Assembly: GCF_022662575.1 (NCBI RefSeq)
Contig: NZ_JALBFU010000003.1
Coordinates: forward strand, 310,879 to 374,878
From: Luteimonas aquatica
GTDB taxonomy: Bacteria; Pseudomonadota; Gammaproteobacteria; Xanthomonadales; Xanthomonadaceae
Direction: 5' to 3'
DNA length: 64,000 nt
Made by a program: the position numbers and the translations under genes. Positions 1-8,573 of the stretch are shown here, piece by piece. The notes below the pieces were generated by a model, which worked only from the letters and a program-made list of their open reading frames with translations, did no database searches and had not been told where the DNA came from. Each line of letters begins with the position of its first letter. The first letter of the stretch is position 1.

Positions 1-1
1 T

Positions 2-1282
2 CCCAAAGACCGCGATACCGTCATCCAATCCTTGCGTGCCGGCGTGGTTCCCCGCGCGGGGCAACATTTGATCCAGGTCGCTCGCGGCCGCGAAATTGAA
101 GCGCTGGTCGCGGATATTGACCGCGTCGCCGATGGCGGTTCGTCGTTTCGCTTCGTGATTGGCGAGTATGGCGCCGGCAAGACCTTTTTCCTGAACCTGA
201 TCCGCGCGATCGCGATGGAGCGAAAGCTGGTGGTGGCCAGCGCAGACCTCAATCCTGATCGTCGGCTCCACGCTTCCGGAGGCCAAGCCCGCTCGCTGTA
301 TGCCGAGCTCATGCGCAACCTGTCCACTCGGACCAAGCCTGAAGGCGGTGCGTTGGCCGGGGTGGTGGAGAAGTTCATCGCGACCGCCAAGTCCGAGGCT
401 AAGGCGCAAAGCAGCGCGACCGAGCAGGTCATCCGCTCCAAACTCGAACAGCTCTCCGAGCTCGTCAACGGCTATGACTTCGCTGAAGTTATCGCCGCCT
501 ACTGCCGGGGTTCTGAGGAAGGCAATGAGCAACTGAAATCCGACGCGATCCGCTGGTTGCGCGGCGAATTCTCCACCCGGACCGATGCTCGCGCCGCGCT
601 GGGCGTGAGGAGCATTGTCGACGACGCCTCCGTCTACGATCAGCTCAAGCTGGCGGCTCGCTTCGTGCGCTTGGCCGGCTACTCGGGATTGTTCGTGTGT
701 CTGGACGAACTGGTCAATATTTATAAGCTATCCAATACGCAGGCCCGTAGCTCAAACTACGAGCAGATCCTACGCATGCTCAATGATTCGCTTCAGGGCA
801 CAGCCGTGGGGCTAGGCTTCGTTCTGGGGGGCACCCCCGAATTCCTGATGGATCCGCGCCGCGGCGTTTACAGCTACTCCGCGCTGCAAAGCCGCCTGGC
901 ACAGAACGCCTTCGCAACCGGCGAGCTGGTCGACTACACGGGACCGGTCTTGCGCCTGTCGAGCCTGACCCTTGAGGATTTCTACCTGCTGCTGGGCAAG
1001 ATCCGCCATGTTTATGCCGGCGGCGACAGCGCGCGCTATCTGCTCCCCGACCCCGCCATCGCCACCTTCATGGAGCACTGCGCCAATCGCATCGGCGACA
1101 GCTTCTTCCGCACCCCTCGCACCACGATCACTTCCTTCATCAATCTGCTCGCCGTCCTGGAGCAGAACCCGGGCACGGAGTGGCAGAACCTGATCGGTGA
1201 GGTCACGGTTGAAGCCGATCACGGCGGCGACAGCGATCTATCGGTCGATCCGGACGACGAGTTGGCGTCGTTCAAGCTCTAA
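2..1282 (+). CDS. BrxD/DUF2791-family P-loop ATPase (5'-truncated), SngB- or BrxD-like
   Basis: The frame is open to the window edge. A TTG at 32 could serve as a start, but the codons before it read like the family's usual N-terminus (xxVIxxLRxGVVPRxG), so the true start is most likely just outside. The Walker A motif GEYGAGKT is encoded at 161-184 and a Walker B-like LFVCLDE near 685-710. A conserved FFRTPR segment lies near the C-terminus. The family supplies the ATPase of BREX type 2 (BrxD) and, as I recall, of Shango (SngB). The helicase gene follows after 7 nt, so the two are co-transcribed. Whether this is Shango or BREX depends on the next gene upstream, which is not in the window: a TerB-domain SngA or a PglZ. 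I am sure of the family, less so of the system. Confidence 0.85.
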   Translation, partial: PKDRDTVIQSLRAGVVPRAGQHLIQVARGREIEALVADIDRVADGGSSFRFVIGEYGAGKTFFLNLIRAIAMERKLVVASADLNPDRRLHASGGQARSLYAELMRNLSTRTKPEGGALAGVVEKFIATAKSEAKAQSSATEQVIRSKLEQLSELVNGYDFAEVIAAYCRGSEEGNEQLKSDAIRWLRGEFSTRTDARAALGVRSIVDDASVYDQLKLAARFVRLAGYSGLFVCLDELVNIYKLSNTQARSSNYEQILRMLNDSLQGTAVGLGFVLGGTPEFLMDPRRGVYSYSALQSRLAQNAFATGELVDYTGPVLRLSSLTLEDFYLLLGKIRHVYAGGDSARYLLPDPAIATFMEHCANRIGDSFFRTPRTTITSFINLLAVLEQNPGTEWQNLIGEVTVEADHGGDSDLSVDPDDELASFKL

Positions 1283-1289
1283 CCCGGCG

Positions 1290-3512
1290 ATGTCAGTCTC
1301 CAAAGCATTTCTGCAGCTGGATGCCCGGATCCAACACTACCTGTGGTCCGAGGGCTGGGGCGCGCTGCGTGAGGTCCAGGAACTGGCCATCCCGCTCATC
1401 CTGCCGGCAGACCAGGATGTTATCGTCGCGGCGAGCACGGCCTCCGGAAAAACCGAGGCAGCCTTTCTCCCGGCGCTGACTTACCTGCTCCAGCAACCTC
1501 AAGCCGGACTGATCGTCTACATCAGTCCGCTCAAGGCCCTCATCAACGATCAGTTCGGTCGTCTGGATCGATTATGCGAGAACCTGGATGTCCCGGTCTG
1601 GCCTTGGCACGGGGATATCACCGCAACCAGCAAACGCAAATTCCTGGCCAAGCCCGAAGGCGTGCTGCTGATTACCCCGGAGTCATTGGAGGCCACTCTG
1701 TGTAACCGCGGGACCAGTGTGGCGGGCTTGTTCGAAAACACCACCTTCGTGATCGTCGATGAGCTCCATGCCTTCATTGGTTCCGAACGCGGCAAGCAGC
1801 TCCAATCGCTACTGCATCGTATCGATGTGGCGCTAGGCCGTCACGTGCCGCGCATCGGGCTGTCGGCGACCTTGGGCGACATGAGCTTGGCCGCTCAATT
1901 CCTGCGGCCGGGCCGATCCGCTGCTGTGGTTGATACAGGATCAGCCGCCTCACCATTGCTCATCAAGGTCAAAGGCTATGAAGAACCGATCGAGTTCCGG
2001 GCAGCAGGATCACAGGCAGACGCGAACACCGTCCCGGCCTCGAAGGCCATCGCTCAGCACCTGTTCAAGGTCCTCCGAGGATCGAACAACCTAATCTTCC
2101 CCAACCGGCGTCAGGAGGTCGAACGCTACACCCACCTTTTGAATGATCTGTGCGAGCAAGCCAGGGTGCCCTCGGAGTTCTGGCCGCACCACGGCAACCT
2201 GTCCAAGGAAATCCGCTACGACACCGAAACAGCACTGAAGCAGCGCGAGCGCCCTGCTTCGGCCGTGTGCACCAGCACACTGGAATTAGGTATAGATATC
2301 GGGGCGGTCAAGAGCGTCGTCCAGATCGGCGTGCCGCCCTCGGTGGCCAGCCTACGCCAACGCCTGGGGCGGTCCGGCCGGCGGGAGGGCGAGCCGGCGA
2401 TTCTGCGCGGCTATGTGATTGAAGACACCCTGGATGAGCACTCCAGCCTCCAGACGCGGATGCGGATCGATACCGTGCAAACGGCCGCGGTGGTGTCCCT
2501 GCTCATCGAACACTGGTTCGAACCGCCGGCCGTGCGGGGCGCCCATTACTCCACCCTGGTTCAGCAGTTGCTGTCGGCCATCGCACAATACGGCGGCCTT
2601 ACCGCCGGACAGGCTTTCGCGCTGCTGTGCTCGCCCCACGCTCCTTTCGATGGCATTTCCACGGAAAGCTTCGCCGAACTGCTCAGGACCTTGGGACAGA
2701 AGGAAATTCTGATCCAGGACCACTCGGGGCTGTTGCTCCATGGACGGATCGGCGACCGGATCGTCAACCATTACTCGTTCTACGCCGCCTTCGCCAGCGA
2801 TGAGGAGTTCCGCATCGTGTCCGGCGACAAAGCGCTGGGAACGCTGCCGATTGTTCAGATGGTGTCGCCCGGCCAGCGCATCCTATTCGGTGGGCGGACT
2901 TGGGAGGTCCAGGATATCGACGAGGCCCACAAGACCATCTATGTAGCGCCCGCCAAGGGCGGCGCGCCGCCATTGTTCAGTGGCGGCATCGGACGGGTAC
3001 ATACGCGTGTTCGGCAGCGCATGCGCGAGCTCTACCTCGGCGATGAAACGCCCGGCTATCTGGACGGACAGGCGCAGCGCTTTCTCGATGAGGGACGGGC
3101 CGCCTTCCACAGTCTGGCCCTGGCTGACACGATCATGCTCAACCAAGGGAGCGACGCTCTACTGCTTACCTGGCTGGGCGATGCAGCCAATGAGGCGATT
3201 GCCTGCTTGCTGACGGCGCGCGGCGCCACCGCCTATGCCGCGAGCTTAGGGGTCGAGGTGCAGCGCTCCGGGCGCAGTCTGGACGACTTCGCAGACTTGC
3301 TGGCCGATATCGGTTCGGAGCCCACCCCCGCGGTCGACGACCTGCTCGCAAAGGCCAGCAACCTGGCAAAGCAAAAATGGGACGAGTTGCTGTCGCCCCG
3401 ATTGCTTCGAGAGACTTACGCGCGCTCCAACATCGATCTGGATGAGGCGATGGCCTGGATCCGCGCCAAATTCAGCGTCCGGTCGCCTGTTGAGACACCC
3501 TCATCGCCATGA
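1290..3512 (+). CDS. Lhr-like DEAD/DEAH-box helicase of a phage-defence operon (SngC/BrxHI-like)
   Basis: The predicted protein is 740 aa. The ATG at 1290 is chosen because it lies 7 nt after the ATPase stop and gives a family-like N-terminus; the longer frame reads into the upstream gene. Visible superfamily 2 motifs are a Q at about residue 30, STASGKT (49-55), DELH (157-160), SATLG (192-196), motif V TSTLELGIDIG (about 328-338) and motif VI QRLGRSGRR (about 357-365). The roughly 370 residues after the two RecA domains are the long Lhr-like C-terminal extension. ATP-driven remodelling of nucleic acid with the upstream ATPase is inferred from BREX type 2 and Shango. The stop codon overlaps the start of the K+ channel gene (ATGA), which indicates translational coupling. 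Codon use is unlike the chromosome to the right. Confidence 0.88.
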   Translation: MSVSKAFLQLDARIQHYLWSEGWGALREVQELAIPLILPADQDVIVAASTASGKTEAAFLPALTYLLQQPQAGLIVYISPLKALINDQFGRLDRLCENLDVPVWPWHGDITATSKRKFLAKPEGVLLITPESLEATLCNRGTSVAGLFENTTFVIVDELHAFIGSERGKQLQSLLHRIDVALGRHVPRIGLSATLGDMSLAAQFLRPGRSAAVVDTGSAASPLLIKVKGYEEPIEFRAAGSQADANTVPASKAIAQHLFKVLRGSNNLIFPNRRQEVERYTHLLNDLCEQARVPSEFWPHHGNLSKEIRYDTETALKQRERPASAVCTSTLELGIDIGAVKSVVQIGVPPSVASLRQRLGRSGRREGEPAILRGYVIEDTLDEHSSLQTRMRIDTVQTAAVVSLLIEHWFEPPAVRGAHYSTLVQQLLSAIAQYGGLTAGQAFALLCSPHAPFDGISTESFAELLRTLGQKEILIQDHSGLLLHGRIGDRIVNHYSFYAAFASDEEFRIVSGDKALGTLPIVQMVSPGQRILFGGRTWEVQDIDEAHKTIYVAPAKGGAPPLFSGGIGRVHTRVRQRMRELYLGDETPGYLDGQAQRFLDEGRAAFHSLALADTIMLNQGSDALLLTWLGDAANEAIACLLTARGATAYAASLGVEVQRSGRSLDDFADLLADIGSEPTPAVDDLLAKASNLAKQKWDELLSPRLLRETYARSNIDLDEAMAWIRAKFSVRSPVETPSSP

Positions 3513-4312
3513 GCACGCTGCACGAACGATTACAGCGCAGCACCTATATCGCCCTATTTGGACGCGGCGACGCCAGCGGGCTCACCCTCGCTCAGCTGAT
3601 CAGTGTTGTCCTCATCCTGACTTCCGTGACGGTTGCCGTGGTGGGCACTGAACCCGTGGTGGTCGCCGCCTTTGGACCCACGTTGCGTAACTTGGAGACG
3701 GGGTTCGTCATCGCCTTCTCCTTTGAATATCTGATGCGGCTTTGGGCGGTAGGGGCCAATCCCATCTACAAAGGGATGTCCGGTCGGATCAGATACGCGC
3801 TGAGCTTCTACGCACTAATCGATCTTCTGGCGATCATCCCCTTCCTATTCGGGTGGGGCGCCCAGTCTTTGCTGGTCCGTTTGCTGCGCTTGTTCCGGTT
3901 GCTGGCACTGTCCCGGTTGATCCGATACTCGCAGGCGATGCGGATCGTGCTCGGAGCCATGCTGGAGCGTCGCTACGAGCTGACCTTCTCCATGGCGCTA
4001 TCAGCATGCGTCATTCTGCTGTCGGCAGGCGTCCTCTATTCGGTGGAAGCCGACACCAATCCTGCGGCCTTCGGATCCATTCCGCGGGCGATCTGGTGGT
4101 CGGTGACGACCCTGACGACGGTGGGCTATGGGGACGCCGTTCCCCGGACTGTTCTTGGACGCGTGTTTGCGGCTTTGACTGCCGTCGCTGGCATTGGCCT
4201 AATCGCCATGCCCACCGGCATCTTGGCGGCAGCCTTCTCCCAGGCGTTCAAGAATGTCAAGGACCAGGATCGGACGCGAAGCCAAGGGCCAACCGGCAAT
4301 ACACAGTACTGA
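3509..4312 (+). CDS. Voltage-gated potassium channel (Kv type), coupled to the defence helicase
   Basis: The predicted protein is 267 aa and forms one six-TM ion-channel subunit. S1 is about 25-47, S2 61-80, S3 97-114. S4 is about 121-140 with regularly spaced R124, R127, R130, R136 and R140. S5 is 155-177, the pore helix and selectivity filter TVGYGD 204-209, and S6 222-245. It has the layout of KvAP/KvLm-like prokaryotic channels, with no RCK or cyclic-nucleotide domain; the short polar tail ends at 267. Its ATG overlaps the helicase stop, so it is read from the same message. Potassium selectivity and voltage sensing are directly suggested by the motifs. A role in defence, such as membrane depolarisation on infection, is inference from position only. 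It could instead be a passenger gene between the helicase and the tRNA. Confidence 0.88.
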   Translation: MSTLHERLQRSTYIALFGRGDASGLTLAQLISVVLILTSVTVAVVGTEPVVVAAFGPTLRNLETGFVIAFSFEYLMRLWAVGANPIYKGMSGRIRYALSFYALIDLLAIIPFLFGWGAQSLLVRLLRLFRLLALSRLIRYSQAMRIVLGAMLERRYELTFSMALSACVILLSAGVLYSVEADTNPAAFGSIPRAIWWSVTTLTTVGYGDAVPRTVLGRVFAALTAVAGIGLIAMPTGILAAAFSQAFKNVKDQDRTRSQGPTGNTQY

Positions 4313-4487
4313 TGTGGCGCTATAGCTGCGTGAACAGGCACCTGGCCAAACCTCCATGTCGATAAGCGACAAGGTGGCCTGGACACAAATGGCTCCTCGA
4401 ACGAGTCCTTTGAGTGACCAGTTCCAGAACCCAGCCCGTATAGATACTCCGTATTCGATCAAAGAGTCAGATCGATGCGGGAAAAGA
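4313..4487. other. Short non-coding stretch between island and tRNA-Gly
   Basis: No supported gene. It has lower GC than the chromosome to the right and contains only a weak inverted repeat around 4350-4382. It is the likely place for the island junction. Confidence 0.5.
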
Positions 4488-4561
4488 TGGAGCGGGTGAT
4501 GGGAATCGAACCCACGCTAGCAGCTTGGGAAGCTGCAGTTCTACCATTGAACTACACCCGC
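4488..4561 (-). tRNA. tRNA-Gly (anticodon CCC), CCA encoded
   Basis: On the minus strand the sequence begins GCGGGTG and ends CACCCGC-TCCA, giving a seven-pair acceptor stem, discriminator U and encoded CCA (4488-4490). The anticodon stem GCAGC/GCTGC encloses the loop TTCCCAA, so the anticodon is CCC (4527-4529). The T arm carries GGTTCGATTCC. Its 74 nt and overall sequence resemble E. coli glyU. Its 3' end faces the island genes, as expected for a tRNA used as an integration site. Confidence 0.95.
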
Positions 4562-4661
4562 GCGAGGGGCAAGTCTATGCCCGGCGCCCTGCCCTGGCAA
4601 TCGGTGCCGGGCGCATGCCGGGACAGATGTCCCGGCATGGCGACGCAGTCGACCGACTTGC

Positions 4662-6506
4662 TTAGAAGCTCCTGCCGAGCGTGACGAACAGGCTGGCGGC
4701 GTGGTCGTCGCCGCGCTCCAGCGTGGCGCTGCCGCCGATGTTGGCTTCCAGGCCGAACATCGGCACCTGGGCGCCGATGGTGAGGCTGCCGTAGTTGCGG
4801 TCCTGCTCCAGGCCCGGCACCGCGTAGTCGAGCGTGCCCGGCAGGGTCTGCACGTGCGCGAACACCTGCTCGTCGGCTTCCTCGAACTGGTGGTCGTAGG
4901 TCAGCCTGGCGTAGGGCGTGAACCCGGAATCGGCGCGGTAGCTGGCCTGCCAGCCGAGGCTGCCGATCAGCGAGTCGTAGCTCTGGTCGCGGTAGGACAA
5001 GGCGGTGGAGAGCTCGCCGTTGTTCTCGCGATAGCCGTCCACGTCGATGCGCTGCGCGGTGAGGCTGAGCACCGGGCCATGCTGGAAGGGCGCGCTTTCC
5101 TCGCCGAGGTTCCAGCCGGCGTTGACGGCGAAGGTGACGTTGTCGCCGTCCGGCGATCCCTTGTGGCGGCGCATCGCCGGGCCGAGGTGCACGTCGCGCT
5201 GGACGTCGAAGGCGAGCTTGGTATAGCTCAGCTGCCCGTTCACCCACAGGCCCTGCTCGCCGTACCAGGCGGCGAAGCCGCCCAGGGTGGCGTCGGACTG
5301 GGTGAACTTGCCGCGATTCAGGCCGAAGTCGACGCGGCCGCGGCCGTAGCCGGCGAAGCCGCCGAACACGAAATCGCCGCGCGTCCAGTCCACGCCGCCC
5401 AGCAACGCGGGCACCATGCCGTCGTAGCGGTCGCCGTCGCCCACGCGCTGCGAATCGGCGCGCAGGTTGGTCCACCAGCGGGCGCCCTCGCCTTCCGGCT
5501 TGGCGCCCAGGTGCCAGGCCACGGCGTCGGCGCGGCCGCGGCCGATGCTCTCGGCCGAGCGCGGCAGCACGGCGATCTGGCGCGGTCCTTCCAGCACCGA
5601 CAAGGCGTAGTCGGCGAGGATGCGGTGCGACTTGCTCGACGGGTGCACGCCGTCGGCGAAGGCGTAGGCGTCGGGCGCGTCGGGCGCGGCGTAGCTGAGC
5701 GGGCTGCAGGTGAGCGACTGCGCGGTGATCTGCGGGTTGCAGCCGGTGCCGGTGACGTTGTGGATCCCGAACGGCGCCGGATTGGCGACCACCTCGCGGA
5801 TCAGGTTGAAGGTATCCAGCGGGATCACGCGCAGGCCGGCCGAGGCCAGGCCGTTGTAGAGCGCGGCGTTGTAGGTCGCGGCCAGTTGGCTGCCCGCAGC
5901 CTGCTGCGCCGGACCGCCGGCGCGGAACTGCGGCGTGCTGCCGAGATCGGGGATGTTGGGCACGAGGATGTACTGCGCCCCGGCGTTCTTCAGCGCGGCG
6001 ATCACGCCGATCTGCGCGCCGACCGCGGTGGCGATGCTGGAGGGCGGCGCCTCGCCGCGGGCGATGGCGAACAGGTCGTTCGGGCCGCCCCAGACGGTGT
6101 ACAGCGCGTTCGGGTCGGCGCGCCCGCCATGGGCGGCGAGATAGTTGTTGGTCTGCGTCATCAGCGACGGGATCGGGCCGAGCGCGCCGCTGCCTTCGGT
6201 GCCGGTGCGCGCGCCGCCGACGGCGTAGTTGCTGCCGCCCTGGTTGTCGCTGACGGCGTTGGTGCCGTAGAAGTCGGCCAGCCATTCCGCCCAGACCAGG
6301 CCGGGGTTGGTGGTGAAGCGTCCGAGCAGGGCGCCGTTGGGGCCCACCGCCTGGATCAGCGCCGGGCGGAAGTGGCCCGAGTCGGTCAGGCTGTCGCCGA
6401 TGAACACGGTCTGGGAATACGGATGGTCCTGGGCCAGGGCGGGTGCCGCGGCCAGGGCGAGCGCGGCCGCGAGGACGCAACGGGTGGGACGGGACAGCAA
6501 CGGCAT
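4662..6506 (-). CDS. GDSL-family esterase autotransporter (EstA/EstP-like)
   Basis: The predicted protein is 614 aa. The start at 6506 follows an AAGGAGAC ribosome site and opens a clear Sec signal peptide ending ALA at about residue 25. The GDSL block is GDSLTDSG with nucleophile S39. The block III GPND has N143 and the block V DGVHP has D285 and H288, completing the SGNH catalytic set. From about residue 345 to the end is an autotransporter beta-barrel that finishes with an alternating pattern and a terminal Phe. It is therefore a type Va secreted, cell-surface lipase/esterase. It stands alone, reading away from thiS. A long antisense frame across it is a GC artefact. Confidence 0.93.
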   Translation of the reverse strand: MPLLSRPTRCVLAAALALAAAPALAQDHPYSQTVFIGDSLTDSGHFRPALIQAVGPNGALLGRFTTNPGLVWAEWLADFYGTNAVSDNQGGSNYAVGGARTGTEGSGALGPIPSLMTQTNNYLAAHGGRADPNALYTVWGGPNDLFAIARGEAPPSSIATAVGAQIGVIAALKNAGAQYILVPNIPDLGSTPQFRAGGPAQQAAGSQLAATYNAALYNGLASAGLRVIPLDTFNLIREVVANPAPFGIHNVTGTGCNPQITAQSLTCSPLSYAAPDAPDAYAFADGVHPSSKSHRILADYALSVLEGPRQIAVLPRSAESIGRGRADAVAWHLGAKPEGEGARWWTNLRADSQRVGDGDRYDGMVPALLGGVDWTRGDFVFGGFAGYGRGRVDFGLNRGKFTQSDATLGGFAAWYGEQGLWVNGQLSYTKLAFDVQRDVHLGPAMRRHKGSPDGDNVTFAVNAGWNLGEESAPFQHGPVLSLTAQRIDVDGYRENNGELSTALSYRDQSYDSLIGSLGWQASYRADSGFTPYARLTYDHQFEEADEQVFAHVQTLPGTLDYAVPGLEQDRNYGSLTIGAQVPMFGLEANIGGSATLERGDDHAASLFVTLGRSF

Positions 6507-6640
6507 GTAAGTCTCCTTGAACGGACGGCGCCCGGCGCGGCCGGACGTATGGCGGCCATTATCATGCACTGCAGCATGGGCTCACGCTGCGCTGCGACAT
6601 GACGGGTGCGGCGCGCGGCCCGAGCGGCGACAATGGCCGC

Positions 6641-6844
6641 ATGAACATTCTGCTCAACGGCGACGAGGTCGCCCTGCCCGACGCCACGCCCACCATCGCC
6701 GCGCTGCTGCACGCCCAGGACCTTGCCGAACGCCGCGTCGCGGTCGAGGTCAACGGCGAGATCGTGCCCCGCGGCCGCCACGCCGATTACGCGCTCAGTC
6801 CGGGCGACCGCGTCGAAATCGTGCACGCGTTGGGAGGGGGGTGA
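6641..6844 (+). CDS. thiS: Sulfur carrier protein ThiS
   Basis: The predicted protein is 67 aa. The start MNILLNGDEV at 6641 gives the normal ThiS length; an upstream in-frame ATG only adds unrelated residues. The beta-grasp fold pattern runs to a C-terminal GGG, whose last Gly is adenylylated by ThiF and thiocarboxylated to donate sulfur for the thiazole of thiamine. In relatives thiG normally follows directly. Here thiG is about 4.5 kb away, past two genes on the opposite strand. No TPP riboswitch box is visible upstream. Confidence 0.93.
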   Translation: MNILLNGDEVALPDATPTIAALLHAQDLAERRVAVEVNGEIVPRGRHADYALSPGDRVEIVHALGGG

Positions 6845-6953
6845 GCAACCGCGCCCAGCCGATGCCCTATCGGCATCGGCTGCGGTTGCGAACGCCCGGC
6901 CAGGATGGCCGGGCCGGACGTTCCGAAGCCTTTCTGTCGCGCCATGGATGGCA
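6843..6953 (+). repeat. Double-hairpin intergenic repeat, copy 1
   Basis: It starts in the thiS stop codon. It contains a nested hairpin (outer CAACCGC/GCGGTTG, inner AGCCGATGCC/GGCATCGGCT) followed by a CCGGCC/GGCCGG hairpin. It is closely similar to 19077-19177 on the other strand, and outer-stem differences between the copies are compensatory. It lies between convergent thiS and the PHP hydrolase gene. Confidence 0.85.
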
Positions 6954-7029
6954 GCAGCGTGCTCGTCGAAGATGGCATATCCCCATAGATCAGCTTTCCC
7001 CTGGCATCCACCAGGATGACGCGACACCC

Positions 7030-8568
7030 CTACCGCCCCACCTCCAGATACACCGGATTCCCCAACAACCACAGCTTCCCGTCCCCGCCCCGCACATCCA
7101 CCCGCAGCCAATGCGGCTTGCCGTCCCCGCGCCACGAGAAGCGCAATTCCTGCTCGGCGCCCTCGATCCCTGGCGCGTCGATCGGCGCGATCACCACCCC
7201 ATCCCGCACCACCTCCACCCGCCCGCCGGCGGCATTGCCGACGCGGACCACAAAGTCCGCCGTGGCCCCCGGCGCCACCGCCAGCGCATCGCCCATCCCC
7301 GCCCGCGCCGTGCCGCTGCGCGCATCGACTTCCAGGCGCCGGTCGCGACTGCCCTGCACGTCGACGAAGGCGTGGCCGGCGCGCAGCCCTTCCAGCAGCG
7401 CCGGAATCGAGAGCGCGCTTGCCCGCACCACCGTCGTCGGCATCCCGACCGGGCCGCCGCCGGCTCCCGCCTGGCGCTGGCCGGCATCGTGATTGTCGCT
7501 GCCGCCGATGGCCGTCAGCCGGTGTCCGGCGTTGAGCAGCGACTCCCAGAAGGGAATGCCCGAATACGGCGTGTCGGCGTCCATGCCGTTGACGACCTCG
7601 ACCGCCTGCAGCAGCGCCGGATCGGCCTGCGGCCGCGCGGTCCAGCCGCACCCCATGCAGATCTCGCCCGACGGCCGCACCGGATGGTTGATCGACACCA
7701 CGCCGCGCAGCGCCGCCGCCTCGCGCAGCAGCGCGTTCCAGTCGCGCCCGCCCTCGACCACGCGAAAATCCAGCGGCGCCACCGGTCCGATCAGGTTGGC
7801 GTGGCCGCTGAACGTGGTGATCTCGCGCCCCGGCACCAACAGCAGGCGGTCGAAGTACGGCTGCAGCTCGCGGATCGCGTTGGCCTGCGACGTGGTGTTG
7901 TGGTCGGTGACGGCCACGAAATCCAGGCCGCGCGCCGCGGCAGCCTGCGCGGTGAGGAATAGCGGGCACGGCACCTTGCGTCCGCCCTGGCTCCGGCAAC
8001 TGCCGTCGCTGTGCGCGTCGTGCATGTGCAGGTCGCCCCGGTACCAGGCCGCCTCCTCGCGCAGCGGCGGATTGGCGACCGACGGCTGCCAGTAGGGGTC
8101 GCGTTCGCCGCCGAACCAGATGCGCGCCGTGTAGTCCGCGCCGGCATCCTTGCGGATGTTGGGGATGCCCAGCAGCAGCGACCAGGTCCCCGCACGGATC
8201 GGGCCGGGCGCGTAGGACGGCGTGGCATCGGTCGCCGACACGGTGAACTCCGCCTTGTTGCCGCCGCTCCAGCCGCGGAAACCGTCCTGGCCGCGGAACC
8301 CGTCCGGCCCCAGCAGACCGAGGTCGATGGTGGTCTTCTCCTCGCGCCCGCCGTATTCGAACTGCACGGTGATGCGCGCGGTGCCCGCCGGCACCTGGAA
8401 CGGCAGCAGCCGGTAGCGCTGGTGGTCGGCGCCGGACATGGCGCCGCGCAGCACCAGGTCCGGCGCACGGTCTTCGGGCGCCGCGCGCGCCTGGGCCGAT
8501 GCGCCACCGGCCGCCAACGCGACGGTCAGCGCGAGCAGGCAGGAGAAGATCCTGGCGGCGAGGTCCAT
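7030..8568 (-). CDS. Exported PHP-domain metal-dependent phosphoesterase
   Basis: The predicted protein is 512 aa. The start at 8568 lies 5 nt after the TonB receptor stop and begins a signal peptide (MDLAARIFSCLLALTVALA). Residues of about 25-170 form a beta-rich, GPDGFRG-containing domain. The PHP domain begins with DLHMHDAHSDGSC and VTDHNTTS, with later histidine motifs SGHANLIG, INHPVRPSGE and GGSDNH that fit a multinuclear metal site. A roughly 100-residue beta domain closes the protein. It should act in the periplasm or outside, hydrolysing phosphoester bonds of an unknown substrate. It forms an operon with the receptor upstream, suggesting that a product is imported through it. Very long frames running through this region on the same strand are shadows. 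Confidence 0.88.
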   Translation of the reverse strand: MDLAARIFSCLLALTVALAAGGASAQARAAPEDRAPDLVLRGAMSGADHQRYRLLPFQVPAGTARITVQFEYGGREEKTTIDLGLLGPDGFRGQDGFRGWSGGNKAEFTVSATDATPSYAPGPIRAGTWSLLLGIPNIRKDAGADYTARIWFGGERDPYWQPSVANPPLREEAAWYRGDLHMHDAHSDGSCRSQGGRKVPCPLFLTAQAAAARGLDFVAVTDHNTTSQANAIRELQPYFDRLLLVPGREITTFSGHANLIGPVAPLDFRVVEGGRDWNALLREAAALRGVVSINHPVRPSGEICMGCGWTARPQADPALLQAVEVVNGMDADTPYSGIPFWESLLNAGHRLTAIGGSDNHDAGQRQAGAGGGPVGMPTTVVRASALSIPALLEGLRAGHAFVDVQGSRDRRLEVDARSGTARAGMGDALAVAPGATADFVVRVGNAAGGRVEVVRDGVVIAPIDAPGIEGAEQELRFSWRGDGKPHWLRVDVRGGDGKLWLLGNPVYLEVGR

Positions 8569-8573
8569 GCCGA

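Larger units (their letters stand above)
1..4487. mobile_element. Right end of a defence-type genomic island at tRNA-Gly
   Basis: The three genes at the left edge use many A/T-ending codons and have clearly lower GC than everything to the right of the tRNA. They are defence-island families (DUF2791 ATPase, Lhr-like helicase) plus a K+ channel. The block ends against the 3' end of an intact tRNA-Gly gene, the classic integrase target. No integrase or second att copy is visible because the other end lies outside the window, so the extent and mobility are inferred. Confidence 0.5.

Noticed and set aside
4475-4684. 69-codon plus-strand ORF with the MGIEPT...WEAAVLPLNYTR sequence
   Set aside because: This is the well-known false protein produced by translating the antisense of a tRNA-Gly gene; it lies over the tRNA at 4488-4561.
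4552-6602. Long ORFs of over 600 codons antisense to or out of frame with the esterase autotransporter
   Set aside because: Low-complexity Arg/Ala/Gly-rich translations caused by high GC; the 614-aa esterase frame has complete domains and a ribosome site.
6507-6640. TPP riboswitch before thiS
   Set aside because: No THI-box elements are visible; the same holds for the short region before thiG at 11190-11339.
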